A stretch of DNA of 64,000 nucleotides from Melitaea cinxia (taxonomy: Eukaryota; Arthropoda; Insecta; Lepidoptera; Nymphalidae), in NCBI RefSeq assembly GCF_905220565.1, contig NC_059419.1:2976001-3040000 (forward strand). Direction: 5' to 3'. The translations under genes were made by a program, and so were the position numbers. The notes beneath the pieces were generated by a model, which did not search any database, had not been told where the DNA came from, and saw only the letters and a program-made list of their open reading frames with translations. This document shows, piece by piece, positions 9,778 through 26,283 of this stretch. Within the stretch, counting starts at the first letter, position 1. Every line of letters starts with the position of its first letter.

Positions 9778-10254
9778 TTACAGATAGTTTTGGTATAAAT
9801 CATGTCCGCGTGGAATTGTGCCAAAAATGCTGGCAGCATTTCCCCGTTGAATTGCTATGCCGATTCTCTGGGCAAAAAATGCACCAGCCCTCTTGTCACC
9901 AGTGGAGGCAATAAGGCGAGGAGTTATCTCATTTAAAAATTTTTTAGTACTGCTACTCCAAGGTCCAAGTGTTTCAACTGCAAACGGCACAAAGATGTAA
10001 TTTGGAATTAGTGACGAATATTTGTGCCGTTTAGTCGTTTCAGCTTTTCTCGCTGCGGCTCCCGCTTTTAAGGCTGTTTCCCTGACATAAGACGGAGCAA
10101 GTATGTCAACGCAGGTTGCGTCCCATAAAAGTGCCCGTTCCCTTTCCCAGGGAACCAACGTCAATCCACCAGGTCTCTTACCATCATTGCGACAAATTCC
10201 AGTAGGCTCGATACGAGCAGGAACGTCGATAGCGACAAGAGCTCTTTTTAACAA
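9778..10254 (-). pseudogene. LINE C-terminal restriction-like endonuclease fragment
   Basis: An open frame of about 158 residues with the family block LTLVPWERxRALLWDAT, then KAE-KRHKY and a C-terminal IQRGNAAS block. Where copy 2 reads KRPDG this copy reads KRPGG, so the aspartate that I align with the PD motif of the nuclease is lost. The upstream frame is disrupted by a short unrelated insertion. Not expected to be active. Confidence 0.7.
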
Positions 10255-10270
10255 CAGAATATACAGAAAA

Positions 10271-10798
10271 TTACATATATAGTGGATGGCTTTTTATGTT
10301 ATCGTTTAGGGAACCATGGCGGGAACACTTACCTGAACTCTTGTTACAGAAAAGGCCGTGTAGTCCGAAAGAATCGACCTCTTTTCCACACGGACATCTG
10401 TGTTCAAAGCACAGTGGAGCTCCCAACCGGAGACCGAGAGCAATTCTAAAACTTTCATTGTCTAAAAATGTCCCAAGATTTTTTGACGGCATTGCATGTA
10501 ACCAGTGTCCCGACTCTTTATTTGACAAAGCTAACAGCCTGGCACGGTTTTTGTCACTTGTAACATTTTGCGTCAAACTTATATGAGTATTGTCAACTAT
10601 TGGTATATCCCAAAGTTTTTGTTTTGTAACGTCCTTCGGGATATCACCATTAGGACACATTAACTTCCAGTTTTCTATTGCATCTGTAGCATCTGTAATT
10701 TGGACTGAATTAGGTTTTAAGATATCAGAACATAAACCCTTGATACTATGCACATAAGCAAGAAACGCAGGAAGAGCGACACTAGAAATTTTTCTCAC
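10271..10798 (-). pseudogene. LINE fragment with Cys/His cluster
   Basis: An open frame of about 175 residues holding the conserved block LRLGAPLCFEHRCPCG...SFGLHGLFC, a zinc-binding-type Cys/His cluster that precedes the nuclease module in this LINE group. It continues the element read from 11640. An in-frame break separates it from the endonuclease fragment. Confidence 0.65.
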
Positions 10799-11299
10799 GC
10801 CGATGCCACCATCTCTAATTAGTAAAGTAGCTTGAGTCCACGAATTTTCATCAAAAGATAAACTTAGAATTTTTTCTTATGAATTTTTTAAAGTGGCATC
10901 AAATTTTTCGGTCATTCCAGGAAATTTCCAAATTGGGCTTGCGCGTAAAATATACATTAATTTTGGGACAAATAGACAATATTTTAATATAGTGTGGGCA
11001 ATATGAGAATTTAGAGTGCCTAATTTGTCAGTCTTTTCAACAAATATTTTTTAATTTTATTATCCAAAATTGGCTGTATGCCTTCATCAATAAGTGGTGC
11101 ATCTAGAAGACAAAGTGTACTTCTTTGAAGTATTTTTAAATTAGGAGCAATTTTATTAAATAATTCCGTTGCCAAATTAATTTTGGAAAGTGATAGAAGA
11201 TCTGTGAAAAAAAATTCACATTAATTTTATCGAACTAGTTTTTAATTTTGATTAAGTCTTCAACAACATCGTCCACTTTACCTCCTATGGTTCCATTAT

Positions 11300-11641
11300 C
11301 TAGGTACCATAGTTCAATTTTGATTTTAAATTTGAGATACATTTGTGGATACCTAGACTAAAAAGAGCCGGATATAGTGGGTCTCCTTGCTGAACGCCGA
11401 CATTAGAAAAATTTGTACTTTCGCCAAAAAGTAGTTTAGATGGTGAACTGTAACATTGCCAAACATAAGGGTAAATTTCAGGAAGATGTAATGGAACTTC
11501 GTTAGGCAAGGTTGCTCTGTCTAAAGAATTAAAAGCATTCTTTACATCAACTTTCAGCAGAACTTCAAAAAATTGCGTGCGTACAAAGTACACATGCCAG
11601 AAGTGAAACTTCCTTGGCAAACGAATTGAAAAAAAAACCAA
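11300..11641 (-). pseudogene. Reverse transcriptase fragment of the same LINE
   Basis: About 113 residues with RT motif A (VDVKNAFNSLDR) and motif B (QQGDPLYPALFSL). The catalytic YADD-type motif C is not found downstream in frame, and the sequence from 10800 to 11300 is shot through with stops. A relic of the retrotransposon polymerase. Confidence 0.7.
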
Positions 11642-11654
11642 TAAAAAAAATAAG

Positions 11655-11812
11655 AAAATCCTAAAACTTTAGACTTCCGTTCCACCGCCATATAGTTATT
11701 AGTTTGCAATATAATAATATAGATATTAATTTATCAACATTTGCGGTTTCTGTATTACACGCTAGGTGGCTCTGTTTTGTAGAGCTGTGTACGTTGTATA
11801 TATTTATAAATA
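11655..11812 (+). repeat. Interspersed repeat H, copy 1
   Basis: About 150 bp, including GCTAGGTGGCTCTGTTTTGT, that matches the reverse complement of 62106-62255 along its length. The family was not identified. Confidence 0.65.
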
Positions 11813-12249
11813 TAATTTTATACGCCGTTTTCTGAAAGTTGTAAAAAAGTCCTTTAATGTTTCATTCTTTTGTATGTCATGAAAGAATAAATTATCCGTA
11901 AGAACTAGATGTATTTTGTTAAATTATGTTAGATTTTATAGATTGACTACATTTCGTATCGCGAAATTTCTTTAATACGCTTTATTCTAAGTATCTATTC
12001 TAATAAAAATTGATTGTCGCGATCGGTTTCACACGCTTTAATTTAAGGAAGCCTATAGTTTTTCTCAGTAGATAGACTAATCACATTTGTTTCTTTGACT
12101 TGATCATTGTTTTGCTGCAATGTTACTTTAAAACTGCGATATCTCCTAAGATATTCATTGAAATCGATTGAAGTATAGAGAAATTTTGTTTTAAATTAAA
12201 TACTTGTGATGAATTAGATAAGGATTTTATTATTTATTGTCTTATTTAT
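11813..12249. other. Intergenic DNA, no gene seen
   Basis: AT-rich, with no coding frame or recognised repeat. Confidence 0.4.
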
Positions 12250-12611
12250 TTAGATAAGGATTCATGTCATGTTTATAAAAACACGTTTGCATTAAAAGGA
12301 GTGTATAGGAGTGTTATAGTGAGTCAACCTTAAAAGATATACATATTATGCTGTCTCGGACTTTTTTTTAGAAATTTTAAAAAGGAACACTTCTGTCATA
12401 TGTGATCTCTGCGAAACTTTAACAGTTTACGCAGCGCACGCAGCAGAAGCTCTCAAAAGGGATAAAAATAATCGATTTTGAAACATTCTTCATTGGTGCT
12501 CCGCTTCCTCGATAAATGGGCTATGTAACACTGAAAGAATTTTTCAAATCGGACCAGTAGTTCCTGAGATCAAGCAAACAAACAAACTCTTCAGCTTTAT
12601 AATTAGTATAG
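12250..12611 (-). mobile_element. Helitron fragment (5' part)
   Basis: The plus strand reads ATCGGACCAGTAGTTCCTGAGAT, then AAACAAACAAACTC, then GCTTTATAATTAGTATAG: the reverse complement of the 5' end of lepidopteran Helitrons seen repeatedly here. Part of the body (12250-12330) resembles 63060-63130. No CTAG end is visible. Confidence 0.55.
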
Positions 12612-12668
12612 CTTTTTTGTAGAGTTAATATAACTACATCTACGGACTTAATACATACCTATATATAA

Positions 12669-12870
12669 CTAGCTGACCCGGCGAACTTTGTATCGCCTAA
12701 CAGTCGATTATTTAATTTTATTAATTTTTTTTTTTTGAATTTTTCTCTCCGTAAGAACCATCCTCGTACTTCAAGGAATATTTTAAAAAAAGAATTAGCG
12801 AAATCGGTCCAACCGTTCTCGAGTTTTGCGCTTAGCAAACACATTCAGCGATTCATTTTTATATTATAGA
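12669..12870 (-). mobile_element. Non-autonomous Helitron
   Basis: CTAG at 12669-12672 followed by GCTGACCCGGCGAA, and TATAGA at the other end, give a complete short element on the minus strand. The same subfamily occurs at 32325-32616, and a relative at 27933-28133. Confidence 0.7.
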
Positions 12871-13737
12871 ATAAAAATGAAAACAAAAATTAAAACCCGA
12901 TTAAGCTAAAGAGTTCATATAAGAATAATTAAGATAACAAAGTTATATAAAAACGTTTGTAAAGTTTGTAGACGGGTTTTCAATAATGAAGGTTTAATTC
13001 GAAGTAGATAAACAAATCCTAAAACAGCGTACTAAAACTATTTGAATTGTTAAACTTCATTCAGTTTGAATGAAAAAGAAATTAATAATTGAAATCCAAT
13101 AACGATGTACGCCGGAAATTGGCCGGAAATCGATTAACTTCCGTTCGTAGAATTTTAAGTGAATACACTGTCGAAATTTGCAACGTTCTAACATTTGAAA
13201 TTTAATAAAAGCCCTTTATCGCTCGCCAGTTTTTTTACGTAGGCACATATTGCATTTCGTTGGCAATATTGTTACAAGTATGTTAATTGTATAAAAAAAT
13301 GTTAGTTTTCAAGCGAAACCGGCTGTATTTATAAAAGGCGCGGAAATTTTCGTCCCTAAAATTGTTTTAATGTTGCCATATAATATGTCGTTAAGTTAGT
13401 TATAAGGGTTTGTTCGCAAACGAAAAAAAAAACGACTTTAATTAACTTCTACAAATACAAAAAAGAGAAATTGAGAACCTCCTCCTTTTTTGAAGTCGGT
13501 TATAAAATTACATTATAAACCTTTAAGTAATTTGTTTTTCTCTCTTTTTTTGATACTAAGGTGGATAGTTTTTTTTTTGTTTTTGCATCTTGTTTGTTCC
13601 GTACTGTGGTAAATATAAACGTAGTCTTGCTATTACTACTAGTAGTAACTACTTACCAGTTACTATTTAAGCTACTTTAAATTATAAATATTTCATTTGA
13701 AATGTTTGTATTACTTTATTTTAAGAGCTAATCTGAA
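12871..13737. other. Intergenic DNA with one repeat scrap
   Basis: AT-rich. At 13477-13504 is the CCTCCTTTTTTGAAGTCGG motif of the TIR repeat found near 43.2 kb. No gene seen. Confidence 0.4.
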
Positions 13738-13940
13738 TTCTGGGGTAGGGCACAGCAGAAGATTTCCTGCTCAAAATATGGAGCAGCCCGACTATGGCAG
13801 TAGTATTTTCCTGGGGAGAATTGCGGATAGGGTCAACAAGGCGCTTGCGATTCTTGTGGTGTTGCAGAGGTCTATAAGCTATGGTAATCCCTAACCATCA
13901 CTACCATCAGGTAAGCCGTACGCTTGTTTGTTTATAAAAA
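13738..13940 (+). mobile_element. 3' end of a retroelement (repeat C)
   Basis: It contains the blocks TTTCCTGCTCAAAATATGGA, GCAGCCCGACT, GCGCTTGCGAT, GTCTATAAGCTA and CCATCAGGTAAGCCGTACGC, followed by an A-rich tail. I recognise this as a widespread lepidopteran retroelement 3' end from memory. The short open frame here is an artefact. Confidence 0.6.
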
Positions 13941-14704
13941 AAAATTTTATAGTAATCTGGACCAGGATCTATTAATAGGTATACTTTTTCTTCTTACGTG
14001 CCATTGGTGACATTATCTATTTTGGCACCATAAACAACCGTAAATTTAAATGAATAAATAGAGTAATTTTATACCCACTCAAACAAATATAATATTAAAG
14101 CGCACGTGTCAACATTTTAAAACTTAATGTAATTTAATATCCTAAAGCTAAGCTTTAGCTATTAAAGCCATAGTTAATAAACTAAGTGCAAACCGGTGTA
14201 CAAATTCGCAACATCAGAACTTATTGCTAACTCGATTGTCGCGGAGTCGAGGTCGGTTAATTGCTGCGCCAGACAGACAAACGGGAACGTAAATTAAGCA
14301 AACAATTTAAAATATGTATATGTATATATAAATATCTATATACGGAAAGTTAGCACTATGTTGATTTCGTCTTCATTCAATAGTTTTGGTGTAGTGTTTT
14401 CCAGTGGTGTGAAAAGTTGTTGCTCTTTAAATGTATAATATTTTAAATTTTATGGTGCATTATCTTGTGGGTCTCCCAACCGTGCCTCGAAGAGCACTAG
14501 TCTGATTCGATCGTCCTTGTTCTTACTATATAATATTGTATAGATATAGATCGTTTTATTCGTAATCGAAGAGACGTTTTCTAGCAACATGCAGTGGAAC
14601 AATGTAGAGGATGAAGATCCAAAACTTATAAATTAAGGAATTTTAAATACGAAAATTGAAGTTCAAATATTTCTACAAATCAAATGATACTAAAATATAT
14701 AGAA
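13941..14704. other. AT-rich intergenic DNA, no gene seen
   Basis: No coding frame, RNA gene or known repeat was recognised. A TA-rich run occurs near 14310-14345. Confidence 0.4.
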
Positions 14705-14926
14705 CTAGCTGTGCCTGCGGCTTCGCCCGCGTTGTAATCAGTGTGTCACAAAGTTTTCCCGGCAAACTTCCAGTGAAACTCTCATCAAAATCGGCTTAGC
14801 CGTTCCGTAAACCTTCCTCTTAAAGCCCTCTCTCCATTGGTGAAACCGCATAAAAATCCGTTCAGTAGATTTTGAAGGAATGGAAATCAATCATATACAC
14901 TTTTGGGGACTTTGTTTTATAATACA
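14705..14926 (-). mobile_element. Non-autonomous Helitron
   Basis: Minus-strand 3' end: the GC-rich hairpin GCGGGCGAAGCCGC, a short spacer and CTAG (14705-14708). The first about 70 bp match the element at 55272. Confidence 0.65.
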
Positions 14927-15176
14927 CTAACTGTTGACCGCGACTACGTCCGCGTGGTTATGAGGACATGCATTACTACTACTACAAATTATTTTTTTAT
15001 TTTAGTCACTTGCTTTGAATGTAATTATGTACCCTGTAAATTAGGGCTATGAAAAATAGATTTTGGCCAATTTTTAGACCTACCCGATATGCATATAAAA
15101 TTTCATAAAAATCGGTCTAGCCGATTCGGAGGAGTTTGGCAACAAACATCGCGACATTAGAATTTTATACATTAGA
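14927..15176 (-). mobile_element. Non-autonomous Helitron abutting the previous one
   Basis: It starts with a CTAA version of the CTAG end and ends ATTAGA|T. The distal half (CCGATTCGGAGGAGTTTGGC to the end) belongs to the same family as 28922-29220 and 30320-30637. Confidence 0.6.
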
Positions 15177-15185
15177 TCTTATTAT

Positions 15186-15757
15186 ACCATACACACACGG
15201 TCGTCTGTTCCTTTGGTAAGCAACTTAATGCTTGTGTTATAGCTAACAGCCAGCTGATATAGCATTTTTTTCATTAAAAATATATAGAAATAATATTTAT
15301 TAAGTTTTTACCCATACAAAATTATATACATAATATATGTGTCATGGAGACTAACGTATAATGGGTGTGCTCATCCCTGTAAGAGATTTCTTTCAGCACA
15401 CCCAAAAAGGTACGGTTACAGACAGAAATTAAAGTAGGTAGACGTACAATAAAAAAACATTAAATCATAATCATATATATATATATATATATACAGAAAA
15501 AAAAAATAGCTGACCACAAAATAATAATATATGAATATAAATACATTATACCCACATAGTTAAAATTATGACAAGGAAAGATAATGCTCTTTTAATTTTT
15601 TTTTTAAAGTATATATAGTCGTACAAGTGCAAATTAATGACGATGACAATACATATTTAAATAAATACAAATATTACGTCCAGACTCAGGCGGGAATAAA
15701 ACCCACAATTCCAAGATCAGAAAGCAAGGCCACTACAAACTGCGCCAACAGGCTAGT
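15186..15757 (-). mobile_element. tRNA-derived SINE S1, copy split by an insertion
   Basis: The outer parts (15186-15270 and 15640-15757) match the complete copy at 52971-53198, including the head with the A box (TGGCGCAGTTTGTAGTG) and a mutated B box. About 370 bp in the middle have no counterpart in the complete copy, so an unrelated sequence has inserted. An AT microsatellite lies at about 15475-15494. Confidence 0.75.
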
Positions 15758-17959
15758 AAAAAAATAGTCTTGTGCAGAGTAGCATCATCTGAAAAAATAT
15801 AACCCGATCGATACGCTGAAACGATGGACGCTATCATTTCGAAATTCCAGAGAAAAGGAAATCGTTTACGAATTCCAATATTCCGGAAACTTTTCCTATA
15901 TTACCTTTTTCGGAAAACCTCATTTGGTTGTGTTACGGATGTTTATAAAATACCATTTAGATACAGTTACGAAGTGATGCACTTATTGCTGAATAAAATT
16001 CGATATTTGCTAATACATGTAGGTGCCTATGTCAGCCGTTGAACTGAATTGAACATACCAACCCAAAATTATTTACTTTTTTTGCTTCGAAATCTGCTTA
16101 AATGTCGGAGACCAATGCCCATACATACACTAACATATATCAGAGCAAGGTTTGCGCTTAACCTTATTTAAAACAATAGATGCCTTAGCCCAGTTTTGGA
16201 ATTTCACAGTTATCTAGAGCCATGTTCATTTGGTAGATTTATACATTAGTGGCACATTAGTTGTAACCCTAAATAGATTCTATTGTCGTTAACTTTATTA
16301 CTTTACGTTAGCGTAGCAGCGACGCCGGTTAGGTTAGGCGGAAAGTCATGAATATTATATGAATTGCTAATATTTTCGAGTACTATCTCAGCGTAAATAG
16401 TATTTAATTAAAAACAAAACAAACTAGACATAATAAACAAACAAAAATCAAAACAAAACTTAGTTTAAGGAAGTTAATTCATCTTTTTAACGTAAGTTAA
16501 AAAAAATTACTATTGTATTCATCCAAATTAAATATTATATAATAATATTTATTGATATTAAGCCAAAATAATAAATATTTATAGTTAGGAGTAAAATAGT
16601 AGTAAAAATATGTCTTTATATAATAAAAAAGCTCGTAATTAATCCGCATGATTACTAAAGCAGAAATATTTTCAAATTCTGATTTTTATTCTTTTGAAAT
16701 TTTATAGCAGAAGCAACGTAAAACAATATTGCTCTTAATAAATTATCAGGCGCTACTCTAAAAATTGCTTGTCACGTTCTTATCGTTTCGCTTATATAAC
16801 GAATAAGAACTTTGATAGATTTTAATAATCAATAATTTATATTAACATGAGTTAGTTATATTATCAGTAAGGAATACATGCTGTAAAGCATTAATTACGC
16901 TATAGCTTATAGGACGTAACAGCGCGTACAAATATAAAAAGATTTTTTTTGGGTAACAAATGTCTCCTGCAAGATTTTCATATCCTTACTCTTGAAATCA
17001 AGGACATTTATCAGATATATAATTAATTCACCAAAAAGCAATTAATCAATTTGACTCGTATAAATCTTCGAAATCTGTCAAAGAGCCGTCGACCGACTAC
17101 AGATTTGCGTAATAAATTATATGATTTGTGAATAACTTTGTTTATTATTTGGATTAAGATTAAGTTATTATTTTATGTAATTTATAACGAAACTATTACC
17201 TACTGTTTTAACATGCAAGAACTAAAAACAACCTAGACTAGAAAAACTAAAAGAAATATAAAATTATGAAAGCAGTAATAGCGACCTTGTACCTACTTGA
17301 ACGACGATCTTGTAATGAATGTAATTCAACAAATGTTTTTACAGAAATGGGATGGCATTGTAGACGCATAGATTTTCTTGTTATACTTAACACCTTAACC
17401 AATCTTTTTTGTTTGGTAAATAGGTATACCAAAATTTTAAATGATATCCGGTACCTATTACATTTTATCTACACAAGTGTGCGATTGATATAAATAAATG
17501 ATTATTTCTGGTTATTTCCACAAATGCATCGTTATAAGCAGAGACGTTAATTAAGAAAATTTGTTGCAGTTTGCATGCACAAGAATAAAGACCAAATTTA
17601 GAAGTTATTGGTTTGAGTTAGTTAACAATAAACTTACCAATAATGTTTAATGAACATATCACACAGTTACTGCCAAATGCGCAACAAATTTTTGTTGTAG
17701 TCATTTTGAAGGGTGAGTAAATGTGGATGTACAGGATGCAACGATTTAGGTGTAATCGTCTACAGTACATAGTAAATACACTTACTACGTCTAGTGCCCT
17801 CATGAGCCACTTTATTGGAGGGTTCGGTTGCTCTCTTACAATTAGTAAGAGCGTTTATTACTGTTATTATTTATTAAACAGGGGCACGATCATAGGTTTT
17901 TTTTTTTAAATATTGTTGCTTTCACTACTTTGTTCAATTCGCTTTTGTTTTATTATTTA
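15758..17959. other. Intergenic DNA, no gene seen
   Basis: Two kilobases of AT-rich DNA with only short, unconvincing open frames. No RNA gene or confident repeat was recognised. Confidence 0.4.
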
Positions 17960-18110
17960 CTAGCGCCCCGCCCCGACTTCGCACGGTTGCAGACTATCAG
18001 TGTTCCGCTACTGTATTATACATATAAACCTTCCTCTGGAATCACTCTATTTACTAAAGGAAATCGCATCAAAATCCGTTGCGTAGAAGATCTGAGCATA
18101 CAGAAATCTA
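17960..18110 (-). mobile_element. Helitron end (CGCCCCGCCCC type)
   Basis: CTAG at 17960-17963 followed by GCGCCCCGCCCCGACTTCGC, a GC-rich Helitron-like 3' end on the minus strand. The distal boundary is uncertain. An overlapping 82-codon frame is an artefact. Confidence 0.45.
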
Positions 18111-18952
18111 AAATCTACCTTATAATAACTGTTGTTGTTAAATTTCGTACATTAAATATTTTCGAAAATGCCTTTTAGAGGACGTTTTAAATGTGATAGC
18201 AATATGGCCACAAAAATTCTTTGCAGTGGCTTTAAAAACCTTTTCTGTCTCTTCTTTATTTTTCTCTATCTATATCTGATCTATCTGCAGGAGCTATCAA
18301 CCTATCAACTATTCCAAACATGCTTTTATTTTATTATCTAAATTAAATGAAAAGTTAAATTTGTTGGTCATTTATTTAACCTCTACATACGTTATTAAAA
18401 TACTTAAAACGAAATGTGTAGAAACGTAAAAAACATGAAAATTAACTACTACACAACATTGTTTTTAAAGCTTTTTCACAAGTTTCAGCCGCAAATTATG
18501 TCCAAAGCATTACCTATAACTTGGAAATTAAACTGTCCAAGTTATAAAAGTATGAAATAGTCCATTAAAATAAGTTGTTAACTAAACTTTTTTGTTTTAT
18601 AACTTGTTTCACCTTATGAATGGTTTTTAAAATAGTTTGAATATTTTATGCAAACAAAGAACGAAAACAATATTATATAAAATTTGTTTCTTAAACAATA
18701 AAAGTGTATGGTTTTTCGTATTTGGTTTTTTTTATCTGTGCTGACAAGTGTCTTATAACGCATTTATTCTGTGTTAGTGATCAACATTCTGTCTTAATTA
18801 CTTCCCCACCCCAGCCTGAAAAATAATAATATTTGTAATAAAAAAAAAAATACTAATCGATAGATTTTCAATAGCTCAATGCAACGACGTTGTCCTTTAA
18901 AATTTATCACCTTTTAATTATTTATCACTTTTTCATTATATCGGCTTAGCAA
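18111..18952. other. AT-rich intergenic DNA, no gene seen
   Basis: No coding frame, RNA gene or repeat was recognised. Confidence 0.4.
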
Positions 18953-19069
18953 TCTATAATAATATTATACGAAAAGTTTTGAATCAAAAATTATTTTAGT
19001 ATTGGATAGCCCATTTATTTTGGTAAGTTATAGGCTATATAACATTACGCAATGATTAATAGTAGCTAG
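18953..19069 (+). mobile_element. Decayed short Helitron
   Basis: It starts TCTATAATAATATTATAC and ends CTAG at 19066-19069. The interior keeps the GATAGCCCATTTAT block seen in other copies of the family. Confidence 0.5.
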
Positions 19070-19160
19070 AAAATGCTACAAAAGTAGGGCCAGTCGAAAG
19101 CATAGAAGATAATAGAAGTCGATAGACATATAAACAATGTTCCTAATATCTATACTAATA

Positions 19161-23659
<4,499 letters not shown>

Positions 23660-23758
23660 CTTATTTACCACATGTTGGACCAAATCCTATTTATCGCAAA
23701 TGTCTTGAAATGCACGTTTTGCATGCCACACTGCGACACATTCTCTGACGATCCGATG

Positions 23759-23805
23759 ACGTGAAATGATGATTATAGTTACTATTAATAATCATCATTT
23801 CACGT
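23759..23805. repeat. Perfect hairpin, 18-bp arms
   Basis: ACGTGAAATGATGATTAT at 23759-23776 and its exact reverse complement at 23788-23805 enclose an 11-nt loop. It may be a tiny fold-back element. Confidence 0.85.
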
Positions 23806-24289
23806 ACCGTACCGTAGTCTCTAATTTTTGTCTGTCTGTCTGTCTTGGCTTATCCCGATTTTATCCCGAAATTTCTGCTAAATCGGGGTTTTACGCGGAA
23901 AAAACCATGTTTACCGTGTTCGAGTACCTAACGCCCTGAATAGATATGAAATACCCAAACATTTTTTATTAAATATGACAATTTTTTGCGATCAAATTCT
24001 TTTTGTTTAGATAATTGTGTTGAATTTTTATGGGACAATCATTAGAAGATATGGAGATATAGTGATGAAGGTTACAGGCAGCTATTTTCCTCAAATTAAC
24101 GCGGGAGAAAACGCCGTGCACCGCTAGTGTTATTAATAAAATGACACGCTTGAAAACTGATTCATTATTTCATTTTCGAAGCATTGTTAAGGATGTAGGC
24201 ACTTTCTAGCGACGACACGCAAAGCTATATTTCACGTGACGTGGATTAACGTGATAACTTATCATATGTCACAGATGTTATGACTATTT

Positions 24290-24415
24290 GATTTTATTGC
24301 GGCTTATAAAGTTTGTTTGTTTAAACGCGCTAGTCTAATGAACTACTAGATCAATTAACAAAATATTTTTATGTTGAATAGTCTATACGCCGATGAAGGC
24401 TAGGCTACTACGATC
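24290..24415 (+). mobile_element. Helitron 5'-region fragment
   Basis: CTTATAAAGTTTGTTTGTTT, ACGCGCTAGTCT and GAACTACTAG follow the 5' region of the family at 26780 and 44575. The terminal TC is not visible. Confidence 0.45.
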
Positions 24416-24510
24416 AATACGAGTTGAGCATTCATAAGAAATGAAAAGCATTTTTTTTTTGAGCTTCCGTTGTGTACGCTGCGTAAACGATTAATCCTAT
24501 CCAAAAACTG

Positions 24511-24860
24511 TGTTCAGTTAGAATATAGCCACCCCCTTTCTTTCCGTGGGTGTCGTAAGAGGCGACTAAGGGATAACACAGTTCCACTACTACCTTGGAA
24601 CTTAAAAAGCCGTCTGATAGCGGGATAACCATCTAACTGCTGGCTTTGAAATATACAGGCCGAAGACGAGCAGCAGCGACTTCGGTGCGACAAAGCCAGC
24701 CCTGCGATCACTAAAACCGCCTGCCCAGCGTGGTGACTATGGGCAAAACTCATGAGTTCACGTCATTTTTGGCGCTAACTTGTGGAGGTCTATGTCCAAC
24801 AGTAAACTATATTTGGCTGAAGTGAGTGGGCATAGGCCTCTTTCCCCATGTGGGAGAAGG
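24511..24860 (+). mobile_element. SINE family A copy A2 joined to a SINE B scrap
   Basis: The SINE A body (TTTCCGTGGGTGTCGTAAGA through TGTGGAGGTCTATGTCC) ends near 24821. It runs directly into 24822-24860, the reverse complement of the SINE B 3' end (GGCATAGGCCTCTTTCCCC, with one base changed). Open frames on the minus strand here are artefacts. Confidence 0.75.
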
Positions 24861-25940
24861 AAATATGTTTTAATTATAATGAAATAATAGATAATAAGTG
24901 ACCTAATAAATTTATAGTTTCATAGTTTTTATCGAGCTGTTCCATTTCCCTCACAGAGCGTATTCCCACTAATTAAAACCTAGATCAGACAGTGGCTAAC
25001 AATCGGCTTTCATTTAAAACCGATTCGTTTCAAGTTATTGCGTTTTTACCGCTTTAATATTTTTATTGTTCACTCTACCGTTTGGTTATTCCACTGTTTT
25101 TTATTAGTTTTATTTCGGATTTGAAAACTGTCAGAAATGTTTTCAGCGATCAGCGTACGTTGTTTCTTTTACTTTCTGAAATGGTAAAATGTTTTTCGGG
25201 AGTTTTTTTTTCTTCTTTTTCTTTTTGTTCGTGTACTAACATTGGTTATAGAACAACATTAAAGGAAAAGTACCATGCTGTGGTATTTTTGGAACGAAGT
25301 TCCTTACGGCAGGCTTGACATTTGGCTGGGTGACCGAACTGAAAAAAAATGGGATACTAAAACCGTAAGAAAAATATATAACGGAAATAACGTAATATCA
25401 GTCACACGACTGTATAATATGACGTTTGCAAAACTAAAATATTACAAGTAAACTTTTTTTAAATTATTTATCTAATTTTATACTGTTGACAAAAATAAAT
25501 AAAAACATATGTTTTTTTATTTCACTTAATAGTTTGAATTATTATTATTATTATTATTATTATTATTTTCTTTGATTTATTTTATTTTACGGTGTTTGTT
25601 ATTTTCTAAAATACTAAATTTCCTAAATACTTTTATGTACTTAATTAAAAACCAATCAACAAAATTTAAAAAAAAAACCAAGAACTAGAAAATATATATA
25701 AAATTCAACATTTTTTTTTCAAATTGTGTTGCGTCTATACTTCTTCTACTTCGTTCCTACCTGGTGTCCTAGTATATTTGACAAAAAAAAAATTTGTTAT
25801 ATCCGAAAATAGCGGTAGCTTACATTAATAAAAATATAATATGTATGTCTTTGTATTTGAATTAAATAACAATAATATCGAGAGCTTTTCATTAAATATA
25901 CCTACTTATTATTACAGATTGAAGTGGACTATATCATACA
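24861..25940. other. AT-rich intergenic DNA, no gene seen
   Basis: Low-complexity AT-rich DNA, including an ATT trinucleotide run at about 25540-25567 and several homopolymer runs. No gene recognised. Confidence 0.45.
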
Positions 25941-25943
25941 TCA

Positions 25944-26283
25944 CTTCAGCCTATCGCAGTCCACTGCTGGACATAGGCCTCCCTAAATTCGCGGCAAAAA
26001 TGGCGTAAATTTGTGTGAGCGTTATGCCGAGTGGTTACGACAGTAAAGTATATAGCCCTCTCTCTTCCCGTGGGTGTCGTAAGAGGCGACTAAGGGATAA
26101 CTCATTTCCACTACCACCTTGGAAGTTAAAAAGCCGACCGATGGTGGGATAACCATACAACTGCTGGCTTTAAAATACACAGGCCGAAGACGAGCAGCAG
26201 CGTCTTCGGTGCGATAAAGCCAGCCGTGCGGTCATCAACCCGCCTGCCCAGCGTGATGACAATGGGCAAACCACACGAGTTCA
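25944..26283 (-). mobile_element. SINE family A copy A3 with internal inversion
   Basis: 25944-26010 is the reverse complement of the SINE A 3' tail, while about 26018-26283 is the SINE A 5' body in forward orientation. The two parts together account for nearly the whole element without overlap. The body keeps the tRNA-like A box TGCCGAGTGGTTA (26024-26036). Confidence 0.75.

Larger units (their letters stand above)
9725..11640 (-). mobile_element. Decayed non-LTR retrotransposon with restriction-like endonuclease, copy 1
   Basis: Reading on the minus strand from 11640, there is a reverse transcriptase piece (motif A KVDVKNAFNSLD, motif B GVQQGDPL), then a zone broken by stops, then a Cys/His cluster (CPCG...H...C) and a nuclease-like module ending in WDATCVD...KRHKY. 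The last two resemble the C-terminal part of LINEs that use a PD-(D/E)xK endonuclease instead of an APE enzyme. The coding frame is interrupted near 10254-10271 and between 10800 and 11300. The 5' half of the element is missing. The 3' end near 9725 matches copy 2. Confidence 0.75.

Noticed and set aside
17930..18178. An 82-codon open frame
   Set aside because: It overlaps a Helitron-like end and has no similarity to known proteins.
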